DNA from: JAXHUK01 sp034189725
GTDB taxonomy: Bacteria; Chloroflexota; Dehalococcoidia; SZUA-161
DNA length: 22,236 nt
Reading direction: 5' to 3'
Assembly (NCBI GenBank): GCA_034189725.1
Contig: JAXHUK010000085.1
Span: 1 to 22,236, forward strand
Positions 5,959-13,848 of this stretch are shown here, piece after piece. A model generated the notes under the pieces. That model was not told the DNA's origin and did not search any database. It worked only from the letters and a program-made list of their open reading frames with translations. The position numbers and the translations under genes are program-made. Position 1 is the stretch's first letter, and each line of letters begins with the position of its first letter.

Positions 5959-6546
5959 GTTAAACATTTCACAGCCAGGGAACCTTTATCCAAAAGCTAT
6001 CGCGTCAATGAGATGATCCGAGCTAGGGAAGTGCGGGTGATCGGTGAAAGTGGGGAGCAGCTCGGTATTATGCCTTTACGGGAAGCTGTTGATTTAGCCA
6101 GGGAACAGGGTACTGACTTGGTTGAAGTAGCTCCTAACGCTGAGCCACCGGTCTGCCGGATGCTTGACTATGGCAAGTTCAAATATGAGCAGGCAAAGAA
6201 AGAGCGTGAGGCTCATAAAAGGCAGGCGACCATAGCAGTACGGCAGGTTCGTATGCGCCCAAAGACAAGCGATCACGACCGCGCTTTTAAAATAGCCATG
6301 ATAGAGAAGTTCCTTGAAAAGGGGAGCAAGGTCAAGGTATTGGTGCTCTTTCGTGGTCGTGAAATAACGCATTCCCAGCTGGGGAAGGAGTTACTGGACG
6401 ATGTAGCCAGATCTCTCTCTGAAAAGGCGACTGTGGAGAGACCTGTTTCAATGGAGGGGCGGTCAATGTTCATGATTCTCACTCCTACCGCACCCAAAAA
6501 AGAGAAACCGAAAACTGAAAAGGCAGGAGAAGCTCTAGATGCCTAA
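5956..6546 (+). CDS. infC: Translation initiation factor IF-3, probable ATA start
   Basis: IF3 binds the 30S subunit, keeps it apart from 50S and enforces start-codon selection. Both domains are present: the N-domain with YRVNEMIRAREVRVIGESGE and DLVEVAPNAEPPVCRMLDYG, and the C-domain with KTSDHDRAFKIAMIEKFLEK and VKVLVLFRGREITHS. The first ATG in frame (6013) falls inside the conserved N-domain, after YRVNE, so it cannot be the true start. Upstream the frame is open and contains no ATG, GTG or TTG. An ATA at 5956 sits five bases after AGGAGG (5945-5950), giving 196 residues. A non-canonical start is a known hallmark of infC (AUU in E. coli), allowing IF3 to repress its own synthesis. The 3' end overlaps rpmI by eight bases. 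Confidence 0.95.
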   Translation: MVKHFTAREPLSKSYRVNEMIRAREVRVIGESGEQLGIMPLREAVDLAREQGTDLVEVAPNAEPPVCRMLDYGKFKYEQAKKEREAHKRQATIAVRQVRMRPKTSDHDRAFKIAMIEKFLEKGSKVKVLVLFRGREITHSQLGKELLDDVARSLSEKATVERPVSMEGRSMFMILTPTAPKKEKPKTEKAGEALDA

Positions 6547-6736
6547 GATGAAGACACATAAAGGAGCCCGGGATCGTTTTCATGTGACGGGAAGTGGCAA
6601 AATAATGCGTGTTAAAATCGGTAAGAGTCACCTGAGACGTAAAAAACCCAAACGCGTTAGGCGATTGTATGATGAGACGATACCGCTGGACGCGACAGCA
6701 CGAAAACGGGTAAAGAGATTGATGCCTGGCTGCTAA
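6539..6736 (+). CDS. rpmI: 50S ribosomal protein L35
   Basis: The 65-residue very basic protein begins MPKMKTHKGARDRFHVTGSG and contains the SHLRRKKPKRVRRL block, the full L35 pattern at the usual length. The ATG overlaps the end of infC (ATGCCTAA), and AGGAG lies nine bases upstream inside infC, so translation is probably coupled. L35 is a late-assembling large-subunit protein. The infC-rpmI-rplT order is near-universal in bacteria. Confidence 0.97.
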   Translation: MPKMKTHKGARDRFHVTGSGKIMRVKIGKSHLRRKKPKRVRRLYDETIPLDATARKRVKRLMPGC

Positions 6737-6862
6737 ACAAGGCATTCACATATCAGGTTTACTTGAATCCAAAAGCACACACAGTTGCTATTGCTTTTAC
6801 AGAGTACGGAACTACTGAATGTGAGTGCCATTTAGTGTGATTATGAGAAGAGGAGGACTCCC
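6737..6862 (+). promoter_or_regulatory. 126-base rpmI-rplT spacer with a weak stem
   Basis: This is the longest gap inside the translation operon, compared with overlaps at the neighbouring junctions. AAAAGCA (6771-6777) can pair with TGCTTTT (6792-6798) around a 14-base loop. L20 is an autoregulator of this operon in E. coli and B. subtilis. The spacer could carry an RNA target, but I see no clear mimic of the 23S L20 site. Confidence 0.25.
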
Positions 6863-7234
6863 TTGTCCCGAGTAAAAGGTGGGGTAACAACCCACCACCG
6901 CCATAAGAAAGTACTGAAGCTGACCAAGGGACATCGTGCTACGAAACACTCCCTCTATCGGCGAGCTCATGAGTCGATGCTGAAGTCGCTATCATATTCG
7001 TATCGCCATCGCCGAGAGCGCAGGGGTGACATGCGACGGTTGTGGATCACCCGAATTAACGCAGCAACAAGGTTGAACGGCCTATCGTACAGCAAATTCA
7101 TTAATGGGTTGAGCGAAGCAGGCATAGACCTTGATCGAAAGGTGCTCGCAGATATAGCGGTCAAAGATCCTGCTGCTTTCGCTCAATTGGTTGCAGTAGC
7201 TAAGGAGAATATACAGCAAGTTCATGATAGATAA
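6863..7234 (+). CDS. rplT: 50S ribosomal protein L20
   Basis: The 123-residue protein has the basic N-terminal extension (MSRVKGGVTTHHRHKKVLKL, KGHRATKHSLYRRAHE) and the globular C-domain (RRLWITRINAATRLNGLSYS, LDRKVLADIAVKDPAAF) of L20. L20 binds 23S rRNA early in 50S assembly. The start is TTG at 6863 with AGGAGG (6851-6856) six bases upstream. The stop lies inside pheS, an 11-base overlap. Confidence 0.97.
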   Translation: MSRVKGGVTTHHRHKKVLKLTKGHRATKHSLYRRAHESMLKSLSYSYRHRRERRGDMRRLWITRINAATRLNGLSYSKFINGLSEAGIDLDRKVLADIAVKDPAAFAQLVAVAKENIQQVHDR

Positions 7235-8264
7235 GCTTGAAGAGCTCCGAACAATAGCGACCAGTGAGCTCGACAGCATTAATAAGCCGAGTGACCTTGA
7301 GGCTTGGCGCATCCGCTATCTTGGGCGAAAAAGTGCCCTGACCCAGATTCTGAGAGGATTAGCAACTCTACCTTTAGAGGAAAAGCGCCTTGTCGGTGCA
7401 GCAGCTAACGAACTGAGAGTTGCTTTAGAGCAGAGCCTCATACACAAGGAAGAAGTACTCCGAGAAACTGAGATCGTCCAGGCTATCGAAAAGGGACGGC
7501 TTGATGTTACCCTGCCTGGACGCAGTCCGGTGCTCGGCCGATTGCATCCCACCACCCAGATGCTCCGCCAGATCAGTGCCATTTTCTCCACAATGGGATT
7601 CGAAGTAATCGAAGGGCCTGACATTGAGTGGGATTACTACAATTTCGAGGCACTCAATATACCTCAGGACCATCCCGCCCGTGATATGTGGGACACCCTG
7701 TGGATGGATTTCCAGACCGATGATGGCCAGCAGCCGATGCTGTTCCGTACTCATACATCGCCGATGCAAATTCGAGTCATGGAGTCCAGGCGTCCCCCAC
7801 TGCGGGTAATAGTCCCCGGCAAAGTCTATCGGTACGAGGCCACCGATGCTACCCATGAGGCCATGTTCTACCAGATAGAGGGCTTCGCCGTAGATAAGAA
7901 CATCACTCTCGCTGACCTGAAAGGAACCCTTTTCGAGTTCGCCAGAAAGCTATTCGGCGAGGAGAGAAAAGCACGATTCAGGTGTGACTACTTCCCCTTC
8001 GTTGAACCCGGTGTAGAGATGGCTATCGATTGTTTCCTCTGCAATGGGGCTGGCTGTCGGCTTTGCTCCGGCAGTGGTTGGATTGAAATTCTCGGTGCTG
8101 GTATGATACACCCTCAGGTCCTGCGTAATGTCAATTACGATCCTGAAATCTATACCGGCTTCGCATTCGGTCTGGGTGTGGAGCGAATGTTCATGCTCAA
8201 GCACGGTATCGAAGACATACGGCACTTTTACTCGAACGACCTTCGTTTCTTAAGGCAGTTTTAA
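7224..8264 (+). CDS. pheS: Phenylalanyl-tRNA synthetase alpha subunit
   Basis: The 346-residue class II catalytic subunit has an N-terminal coiled-coil (about 1-90), motif 1 near HPTTQMLRQISAIFSTMGFE, motif 2 with LFRTHTSPMQIRVM and FYQIEGFAVD, and motif 3 in FAFGLGVERMFMLKHGIEDI. A four-cysteine insert, CFLCNGAGCRLC (Cys270, 273, 278, 281), sits just before WIEILGAGM. Many bacterial PheS proteins have this probable zinc knuckle; it is absent from the Thermus enzyme. PheS pairs with PheT as an alpha2-beta2 enzyme. The ATG is within the end of rplT, and pheT starts at the base after the stop. Confidence 0.97.
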   Translation: MIDKLEELRTIATSELDSINKPSDLEAWRIRYLGRKSALTQILRGLATLPLEEKRLVGAAANELRVALEQSLIHKEEVLRETEIVQAIEKGRLDVTLPGRSPVLGRLHPTTQMLRQISAIFSTMGFEVIEGPDIEWDYYNFEALNIPQDHPARDMWDTLWMDFQTDDGQQPMLFRTHTSPMQIRVMESRRPPLRVIVPGKVYRYEATDATHEAMFYQIEGFAVDKNITLADLKGTLFEFARKLFGEERKARFRCDYFPFVEPGVEMAIDCFLCNGAGCRLCSGSGWIEILGAGMIHPQVLRNVNYDPEIYTGFAFGLGVERMFMLKHGIEDIRHFYSNDLRFLRQF

Positions 8265-10667
8265 ATGAGAATCTCCCTCAAGTGGCTTAAGGATTATGTC
8301 AACTTACCCCTCCCTGCCCACGAGTTAGCGGAAAAGCTCACGATGTCGGGCAATGAGGTGGAGAAGGCAGAATCCGTTGGGACAACCTGGGAAAACGTTC
8401 TTGTAGGGCAGGTAACTGCCCTGGAGAAGCATCCCAATGCCGACCGCCTCATGTTGTCTACTATCGATCTTGGAACAGAGATGACAACGGTAGTCACCGG
8501 GGCTCCCAATCTTGAGGTTGGCCAGAAAGTGCCCTTTGCCCGTGTCGGCGCTCAACTCATAGATGGGCACACTGGCGAAATGGCAACACTCAAACCAGCA
8601 AAGATACGAGGGATAAAATCCGAGGGCATGGTTTGCTCGGAAAAGGAACTCGGTATTTCCGACCGACATGAGGGAATAATGGTCCTGTCACCTGAAGCTC
8701 CAGTGGGTATGCCCCTCATGCAGTATCTGGGAGATACCATCCTTGACATATCGACAACACCCAATCGCCCTGATTGTCTTTCTGTTATCGGCATCGCCCG
8801 CGAGGTAGCAGCCCTGACCAGCCAGGCTATACATATACCGGAGATAATCTATGACGAGCAGGGAATACCCATTCACGATGCCATTTCGATAGAGATAGAG
8901 AATCCTGAGCTGTGCTCCAGATACTGTGCCAGTCTGGTGACCGATGTCACTATTGGCCCTTCTCCGCAGTGGATGCAAGAACGTATCTTAGCCTGTGGCA
9001 TGCGACCTATTAACAACATAGTGGACATTACCAACTATGTGATGATGGAGTATGGACAGCCACTCCACGCCTTTGATTACAAGCAAATCAAAGGCCGCAA
9101 AATAATCGTCCGCCGTGCGAGGAATGGTGAGTCCATGTTTACCCTTGACGGCTCGCAGCGCGACCTGAACCAGGGTATGCTTGTCATCGCCGATGAAAAA
9201 GAGCCCGTTGCTCTCGCAGGCGTAATGGGAGGTGCAGACAGCGAAGTGATCGAGACCACAACCTCGATTCTTCTTGAGTCGGCCAACTTCAATGGTGCCA
9301 GCATCAGACGTACCTCCACAAAATTGAACCTGCGCAGTGAAGCATCCTCACGCTTCGAGAAGAATATCAGCCCGGAGCTTGCTCCGATCGCGTTACGTCG
9401 TGCAACACAACTGCTGATGGAGTTGGGAGGAGGTACGGCAGCGCAGGGGATAGTCGATGTATACCCGGGAAAGAAAGAAGTGAAACCGATACTACTCACC
9501 AAAGAGCGTAGTAGTCGGATATTAGGATTGGCCATAGACACAAAGCGCATACAGGAAGTATTAGCTTCGCTGGGGTTCAGCAGCAGTATCGTTGGGCCTC
9601 TGGATGACCTATCGGTAACAGTTCCCTACTGGCGAACTGATATCACATTGGCTGACGATGTCATAGAGGAAGTGGCGCGCATCACAGGATACGATGATAT
9701 CCCCACGACCATGCTCCGTGGTGAGATACCAAAACATATCCCAGTTCCTGTTCTGGCTCTAAAAGATACTGTTAGCGACATCCTCGCAGAGTGCGGCATG
9801 CAAGAGATAATCACCTACTCTCTCGTCAGCAAGTTGATGCTGGACAGGGTAAACCCAAATAATGAACTCGGGCCAGCGATGCGAGTAGCCAACCCGTTGA
9901 GTTCAGAACAGGAATACCTGCGCACCAGCCTGCGAGCAGGCTTACTGGCAACATTCGCCACAAATGAACGGTACGGACAAAGCAGTATCAGATTGTTCGA
10001 AGTAAACAAGGTTTACTTCCCCAGGGATAACGATCTTCCGAAAGAACAAGAGATGGCAGTGGGTATCCTGGGCGGTCTTCGTTCGGATCGCGCATGGTAT
10101 ACAGGAGAAGATGAACTGGATTTCTACGACGCCAAGGGCATCGTGGAAACAGTTTTCAATCGACTAAGGATCGACGTACGGTTTGAACCTGCTGAAGACC
10201 AGATACTCCTCCCTGGACGAACAGCGAAGATTACTGCAAACGGGCAGAAAGTTGGCGTACTTGGAGAGGTCCATCCCAAAACAGCAGCCGAGTTCGATAT
10301 CTCATGCCAACCGATACTGCTCTTTGAGGTCGAACTGGGCCGACTTCTACCCTTACTGGGAATGACGTCCAGATATCAATCTATACCCCGCTACCCCGGA
10401 ATCACTCGCGACATCGCCTTAGTGCTGGATGCCAGTCTGGTTACCAGTGAAGTTCAAGCTATTATCCAGAGCTTCCCATTGGTGAGTCAGGTCTCTCTAT
10501 TCGACGTATACACTGGAGATCGAGTGCCGGAGGGTAAGAAATCCCTGGCGTTTTCCATTCGCTTCCAGTCACCAGAGCGCACGCTCACTGACGAAGAGGT
10601 CGATCACACGCAGCATAAGATTATTCAACGGTTGGAAGGGGAGTTTGGCGCTACCCTGAGAAGTTGA
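8265..10667 (+). CDS. pheT: Phenylalanyl-tRNA synthetase beta subunit
   Basis: The 800-residue protein has the full bacterial PheT layout. It starts MRISLKWLKDYVNL, followed by an EMAP-like tRNA-binding domain (WENVLVGQVTALEKHPNADR), the B3/B4 editing domain (RPINNIVDITNYVMMEYGQP, LHAFDYKQI), the B5 domain, a catalytic-like core and the C-terminal ferredoxin-fold anticodon-binding domain (SRYQSIPRYPGITRDIALVL). It recognises tRNA-Phe and hydrolyses Tyr-tRNA-Phe. There is no gap to pheS, so translation is coupled. After its stop a 112-base gap, without a visible terminator, leads to hisA. Confidence 0.97.
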   Translation: MRISLKWLKDYVNLPLPAHELAEKLTMSGNEVEKAESVGTTWENVLVGQVTALEKHPNADRLMLSTIDLGTEMTTVVTGAPNLEVGQKVPFARVGAQLIDGHTGEMATLKPAKIRGIKSEGMVCSEKELGISDRHEGIMVLSPEAPVGMPLMQYLGDTILDISTTPNRPDCLSVIGIAREVAALTSQAIHIPEIIYDEQGIPIHDAISIEIENPELCSRYCASLVTDVTIGPSPQWMQERILACGMRPINNIVDITNYVMMEYGQPLHAFDYKQIKGRKIIVRRARNGESMFTLDGSQRDLNQGMLVIADEKEPVALAGVMGGADSEVIETTTSILLESANFNGASIRRTSTKLNLRSEASSRFEKNISPELAPIALRRATQLLMELGGGTAAQGIVDVYPGKKEVKPILLTKERSSRILGLAIDTKRIQEVLASLGFSSSIVGPLDDLSVTVPYWRTDITLADDVIEEVARITGYDDIPTTMLRGEIPKHIPVPVLALKDTVSDILAECGMQEIITYSLVSKLMLDRVNPNNELGPAMRVANPLSSEQEYLRTSLRAGLLATFATNERYGQSSIRLFEVNKVYFPRDNDLPKEQEMAVGILGGLRSDRAWYTGEDELDFYDAKGIVETVFNRLRIDVRFEPAEDQILLPGRTAKITANGQKVGVLGEVHPKTAAEFDISCQPILLFEVELGRLLPLLGMTSRYQSIPRYPGITRDIALVLDASLVTSEVQAIIQSFPLVSQVSLFDVYTGDRVPEGKKSLAFSIRFQSPERTLTDEEVDHTQHKIIQRLEGEFGATLRS

Positions 10668-10779
10668 GTCACATAACCTCAATTTTCGTCCTTTGCTCAC
10701 TATCCTGTATCACTCGTTTAGGGAATTCGGGTACCGGTAACCATGAATCAGATCACGAAGAAAAGGGCATGGTAAAGCC

Positions 10780-11502
10780 ATGGAGATAATACCTGCCATC
10801 GACCTCAGAAACGGAAAATGCGTTCGTCTCTATCAGGGCGATTATGATAAAGAAACGATATTTTCCAACGACCCCGTATCTATGGCCCTGCGCTGGCAAT
10901 CAGAAGGGGCTAAAAGACTTCACCTGGTCGATCTTGATGGCGCAGCTAAAGGCGAACTGTGTAATCTCGATGCCATTAAGAGTATCACGGCCGCTATTGA
11001 GATTCCTGTTGAGGTTGGTGGTGGTATACGGGGGCTAGAAGCTATAGAGCACCTGCTCAAAACGGGTGTTAGGCGTGCGATACTGGGCACGGTGGCGGTG
11101 GAAAATCCAACACTGGTGGAGGAAGCATGTCGCATGTTCGGTGAGCACATCGTCATCGGCATCGATGCCCGCGATGGCCTGGTAGCCACGCGCGGTTGGC
11201 TCCAGAAGTCAACGGTTTCATCGAGCGAACTGGCATGTCGTATGATCGACCTTGGGGCAAGGCGCTTCATATACACCGACATCAGCCGTGATGGCACACT
11301 GACCAGCCCCAATTTTGACGCAGTTGCCGACTTTCTGTCCCAGGTGAGTGTGCCTGTTATCGCTGCCGGTGGGATAAGCTCCATTGAGCATCTGGTCAGG
11401 CTTGCAACAATCGGTGTAGAAGGTGCGATTGTCGGAAGAGCCATATACACTGGAGACGTGAATCTAAAAGAAGCAGTGGACAGTATGTCACGGCAACCTT
11501 AA
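10780..11502 (+). CDS. hisA: ProFAR isomerase (histidine biosynthesis)
   Basis: HisA is a TIM-barrel enzyme that isomerises ProFAR to PRFAR, the fourth step of histidine synthesis. The 240-residue protein starts MEIIPAIDLRNGKCVRLYQG, with the catalytic Asp in PAIDL. It contains VEVGGGIRGLE, the second catalytic Asp in YTDISRDGTL, and the phosphate-binding AAGGISS and GAIVGRAIY. The Trp/Arg features of bifunctional PriA were not assessed in detail; HisA is the simpler call. A weak AAGGG lies 12 bases before the ATG. hisI follows after 120 bases; no other his genes are in the window. Confidence 0.95.
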   Translation: MEIIPAIDLRNGKCVRLYQGDYDKETIFSNDPVSMALRWQSEGAKRLHLVDLDGAAKGELCNLDAIKSITAAIEIPVEVGGGIRGLEAIEHLLKTGVRRAILGTVAVENPTLVEEACRMFGEHIVIGIDARDGLVATRGWLQKSTVSSSELACRMIDLGARRFIYTDISRDGTLTSPNFDAVADFLSQVSVPVIAAGGISSIEHLVRLATIGVEGAIVGRAIYTGDVNLKEAVDSMSRQP

Positions 11503-11622
11503 CAAACCAGAGCAGGCGACTTCACACCAACCTGGGTAGAGCAGGATTTCCTGACTCGCATTAGTCGAATCGGGAGACTCGCCTCAATCAGAAAACTATA
11601 AGGTGGAATAGGGATTAAAAAG

Positions 11623-11946
11623 ATGAAATTTGACGAAAAAGGATTGCTCCCGGCGATAGCACAGGACTGGCAAACTGGCGAGGTGCTCATGCTGGCATAT
11701 ATGAATCAGGAAGCTCTTGAAAAAACACTTGCCTCAGGTCAGGCATGGTTCTACAGTCGCAGCCGCCAGGAGCTATGGCACAAAGGGGCAACGTCAGGCA
11801 ACTACTTGAATGTGAAGAAGGTATTCAAAGACTGCGATGAGGATACCATTCTGCTACAGGTGGATGCTGCTGGTCCCGCTTGCCACACCGGGAACAGAAG
11901 CTGTTTCTTCCGCGAGCTCAGCATCCTCAACGAGGACCGGCCTTAA
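11623..11946 (+). CDS. hisI: Phosphoribosyl-AMP cyclohydrolase
   Basis: HisI opens the adenine ring of PR-AMP, the third step of histidine synthesis, and needs Zn and Mg. The 107-residue protein has the family block LMLAYMNQEALEKTLASGQA, SRSRQELWHKGATSGN, and the metal-binding DCDEDTILLQVD and PACHTGNRSCFFR. It is the cyclohydrolase alone, without the HisE pyrophosphohydrolase domain found fused to it in many bacteria. The 3' 93 bases overlap the 3' end of the DUF1385 gene on the other strand, through the conserved metal-binding cysteine motif. Confidence 0.95.
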   Translation: MKFDEKGLLPAIAQDWQTGEVLMLAYMNQEALEKTLASGQAWFYSRSRQELWHKGATSGNYLNVKKVFKDCDEDTILLQVDAAGPACHTGNRSCFFRELSILNEDRP

Positions 11947-12786
11947 CGCCGAGATCGCAACCTCAAGCATAGTATCATCAGGCTCGCGTGTCGTCAGCGA
12001 CTGAAGAGCAAGTCCTGGAGCTATAATAAGGCGCACTAATCTGTTATCGATATTAGCAGCGCTGAATCTTATCAGCTCATAACTGACCGCACCGATCACA
12101 GGGAGAATAGCGAGCCGCTCCAGAAAACGCAGCCACCACGCAGGATCTCCCAGGAATGCATGGGCGATAATTGCGATCACCAGCACAAATAAAAGGAAGC
12201 TCGTTCCACAGCGAGTGTGCGCAGTGCTGTAGGTACGAACTCGTTCTACCTCTAGCGGTTCTCCGGACTCATAAGCGTTAATCGTTTTATGCTCTGCACC
12301 ATGATAGGCAAAAACGCGGCGAATATCAGGCATCAAGGCAATTACCCTGAGGTAAATGAGAAAGATGACAAGGCGAATAATTCCATCAGCAACATTGCCG
12401 ACCACTGGAGAAGAGAAATAGGGATCGATAAAAGTGGTGACGATCAGTAGAGGCAGTGCCAGAAACAAACCTATAGCCACAATAAAGCCAAAAATAACGC
12501 TGCCCCAAAGCAGGGCCGGACTAACCTCTTCTTCCTCGTCGACGGATACCGAGGCTGAATATAACAGCGTCTGTATCCCTAACATCAAGGTCTCAATGAG
12601 AACAAGAGGGCCACGAAGGAAAGGGATCTCACGAATACGGCCAGTGAATATCCCCTTTAGCGGTTCATGTTTGACTGTGATCTCACCTTCAGGCCGGCGA
12701 ACAGCGACCGCCATGCTAGTGCGACCGCGCATCATAACCCCCTCGATCACCGCCTGCCCACCGTAATAGAACTTATCACTCGACAT
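11854..12786 (-). CDS. DUF1385 (YqhQ-family) integral membrane protein
   Basis: The protein begins MSSDKFYYGGQAVIEGVMMR, the canonical DUF1385 N-terminus. It contains the conserved FAYHGAEHKTINAYE and STAHTRCGTSFLLF motifs and about four hydrophobic segments (around LLWGSVIFGFIVAIGLFLAL, IIRLVIFLIYLRV, FLLFVLVIAIIAHAFL and an ILPVIGAVSYELI segment). The family is often found beside ribosomal and release-factor methylation genes; its function is unknown. I chose the ATG at 12786 over a TTG at 12816 because the family starts here, though neither has a good Shine-Dalgarno. The usual family end is near TMLEVAISALRPVL; this protein runs about 20 residues further, antisense to hisI. Confidence 0.92.
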   Translation of the reverse strand: MSSDKFYYGGQAVIEGVMMRGRTSMAVAVRRPEGEITVKHEPLKGIFTGRIREIPFLRGPLVLIETLMLGIQTLLYSASVSVDEEEEVSPALLWGSVIFGFIVAIGLFLALPLLIVTTFIDPYFSSPVVGNVADGIIRLVIFLIYLRVIALMPDIRRVFAYHGAEHKTINAYESGEPLEVERVRTYSTAHTRCGTSFLLFVLVIAIIAHAFLGDPAWWLRFLERLAILPVIGAVSYELIRFSAANIDNRLVRLIIAPGLALQSLTTREPDDTMLEVAISALRPVLVEDAELAEETASVPGVASGTSSIHL

Positions 12787-12833
12787 GTAGTAGTGATTTA
12801 CTCCAATTCCGACCAATATCTTTGCTGGTATCA

Positions 12834-12850
12834 GCAGGTCCTGTACCTGC
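12834..12850. promoter_or_regulatory. 6-bp palindrome GCAGGT-N5-ACCTGC upstream of the DUF1385 gene
   Basis: The two arms (12834-12839, 12845-12850) are perfectly complementary and lie 48 to 64 bases before the DUF1385 ATG, in the gap after the rpmE terminator. It could be an operator or a small RNA hairpin. No -10/-35 pair is clear next to it. Confidence 0.3.
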
Positions 12851-12871
12851 CTAGAACAACATTACCTATAC

Positions 12872-12900
12872 AAAAAGGGGCGAAAGATGCTCGCCCCCCC
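12872..12900 (-). terminator. Rho-independent terminator of the rplU-rpmA-rpmE operon
   Basis: On the minus strand GGGGCGA (12897-12891), a seven-base loop and TCGCCCC (12883-12877) are followed directly by TTTTT (12876-12872). It lies 25 bases after the rpmE stop. Confidence 0.85.
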
Positions 12901-12925
12901 GCTACTTTTTATTACCCTGATTCTA

Positions 12926-13132
12926 TCATTCTTTGATATTGAATCTGCGCTTGAAGCGCTCAACCTGCCCTGCTGTATCTACAATCCTGCGTTCACCACC
13001 GCTACAAAATGGATGACATTTACTACAAAGTTCCACCTTTAGCACCGGTTTAGTGGAACGAGTCTCAAAAGTATTGCCACAGGCACAAACAACCTTGGCA
13101 GCCTTGTTTTCGGGATGGATACCCTGCTTCAT
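12926..13132 (-). CDS. rpmE: 50S ribosomal protein L31 (zinc-binding type)
   Basis: The 68-residue protein starts MKQGIHPENKAAKVVCACGN and carries the four L31 cysteines in CAC and CSKCHPF, so it is the zinc-binding C+ form rather than the zinc-free paralogue used under zinc limitation. The usual aromatic after HPF is replaced (HPFCSGG), adding a fifth Cys. Its ATG shares one base with the rpmA stop (TAATG), which implies translational coupling. The terminator follows 25 bases after the stop. Confidence 0.96.
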   Translation of the reverse strand: MKQGIHPENKAAKVVCACGNTFETRSTKPVLKVELCSKCHPFCSGGERRIVDTAGQVERFKRRFNIKE

Positions 13133-13401
13133 TAACTATCCCTCTTTTCAACGGGGTAGACGCTCGCTTTTTTCTTGCCTTTTGCCGCCCACTCATATTT
13201 AACCAGGCCGTCAGCACGCGCAAACAGCGTGTAGTCTCGCCCTAAACCTACATTATTACCCTGACGAATTCGAGTACCCCTCTGTCTGACCAATATAGTT
13301 CCTGCACGCACGAATTGACCGTCGTAGCGCTTAACTCCTAATCGCTTGGATACACTGTCGCGCCCTAAATTTGTACTGCCGCCACCTTTCTTATGTGCCA
13401 T
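13132..13401 (-). CDS. rpmA: 50S ribosomal protein L27
   Basis: The 89-residue protein starts MAHKKGGGSTNLGRDSVSKR and includes the RGTRIRQGNNVGLGRDYTLF block. Its N-terminal tail reaches the peptidyl-transferase centre. There is no cleavable N-terminal extension of the kind seen in Firmicutes L27. The start is 20 bases after the rplU stop, with AGGAG upstream. Confidence 0.97.
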   Translation of the reverse strand: MAHKKGGGSTNLGRDSVSKRLGVKRYDGQFVRAGTILVRQRGTRIRQGNNVGLGRDYTLFARADGLVKYEWAAKGKKKASVYPVEKRDS

Positions 13402-13421
13402 TCTTTCTACTTCTCCTTCCC

Positions 13422-13739
13422 TTAGCCACCTACTATCTCTCTGATAGTCAACCTGGTATAAGGCTGTCGATGTCCCTTCTTACGGCGATATCTCACTTTG
13501 GGCTTGTACTTGAACACAATCACCTTTTTCCGCTTTCCTTCACCAACGACATCAGCAGTGACTTTAGCTCCTGCTATAGTTGGCCTGCCCAAAGTAACCT
13601 TATCTCCGTCAGCGATGAGGTATACCTTCTCCAATTCGACGGTATCCCCTACATCAGGAATTCTTTCTACATCTACAGTTTGACCGGGAGAAACCCTATA
13701 TTGCTTACCGCCAGTTTCAATTACAGCGTAAATTTTCAC
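13422..13739 (-). CDS. rplU: 50S ribosomal protein L21
   Basis: The 105-residue protein starts MKIYAVIETGGKQYRVSPGQ and ends in the conserved KKGHRQPYTRLTIREI region. It is a 23S-binding large-subunit protein. The ATG has GGAGG six bases upstream. It leads the rplU-rpmA-rpmE operon. In many bacteria obg follows L27; here rpmE takes that place. Confidence 0.97.
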   Translation of the reverse strand: MKIYAVIETGGKQYRVSPGQTVDVERIPDVGDTVELEKVYLIADGDKVTLGRPTIAGAKVTADVVGEGKRKKVIVFKYKPKVRYRRKKGHRQPYTRLTIREIVGG

Positions 13740-13764
13740 CCTCCGTTAACATCCCTCTATTGGA

Positions 13765-13793
13765 ATTCTACCAATTCGAGTATGGACTGTCAA
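13765..13793 (-). promoter_or_regulatory. Promoter of the rplU operon
   Basis: On the minus strand TTGACA (13793-13788) and TAGAAT (13770-13765) have a 17-bp spacer. The predicted start near 13758 gives a leader of about 20 bases, too short for a classical L21 leader RNA. Confidence 0.75.
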
Positions 13794-13816
13794 GTCATTC
13801 ACCTAGGCAGTATACT

Positions 13817-13843
13817 CTGGGGAGACCATTGTGGTCTCCCCAG
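13817..13843 (-). terminator. Strong hairpin after clpC (terminator-like, no U-tract)
   Basis: CTGGGGAGACC (13817-13827) and GGTCTCCCCAG (13833-13843) form an 11-bp perfect stem with a five-base loop, starting five bases after the clpC stop. No T-run follows on either strand, so termination may be weak or the hairpin may protect the 3' end. Confidence 0.55.
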
Positions 13844-13848
13844 GTCTT

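Noticed and set aside
10743..10775. Ten-codon frame MNQITKKRAW before hisA as an attenuation leader peptide
   Set aside because: It has no histidine codons, no Shine-Dalgarno and no following terminator/antiterminator stems.
12434..12936. Plus-strand open frames opposite the DUF1385 gene and its upstream region
   Set aside because: They are antisense to a convincing conserved gene, show biased composition typical of shadow frames and lack ribosome binding sites.
13740..13816. L21 leader RNA upstream of rplU
   Set aside because: The consensus promoter leaves only about 20 bases of leader, too short for a structured leader RNA.
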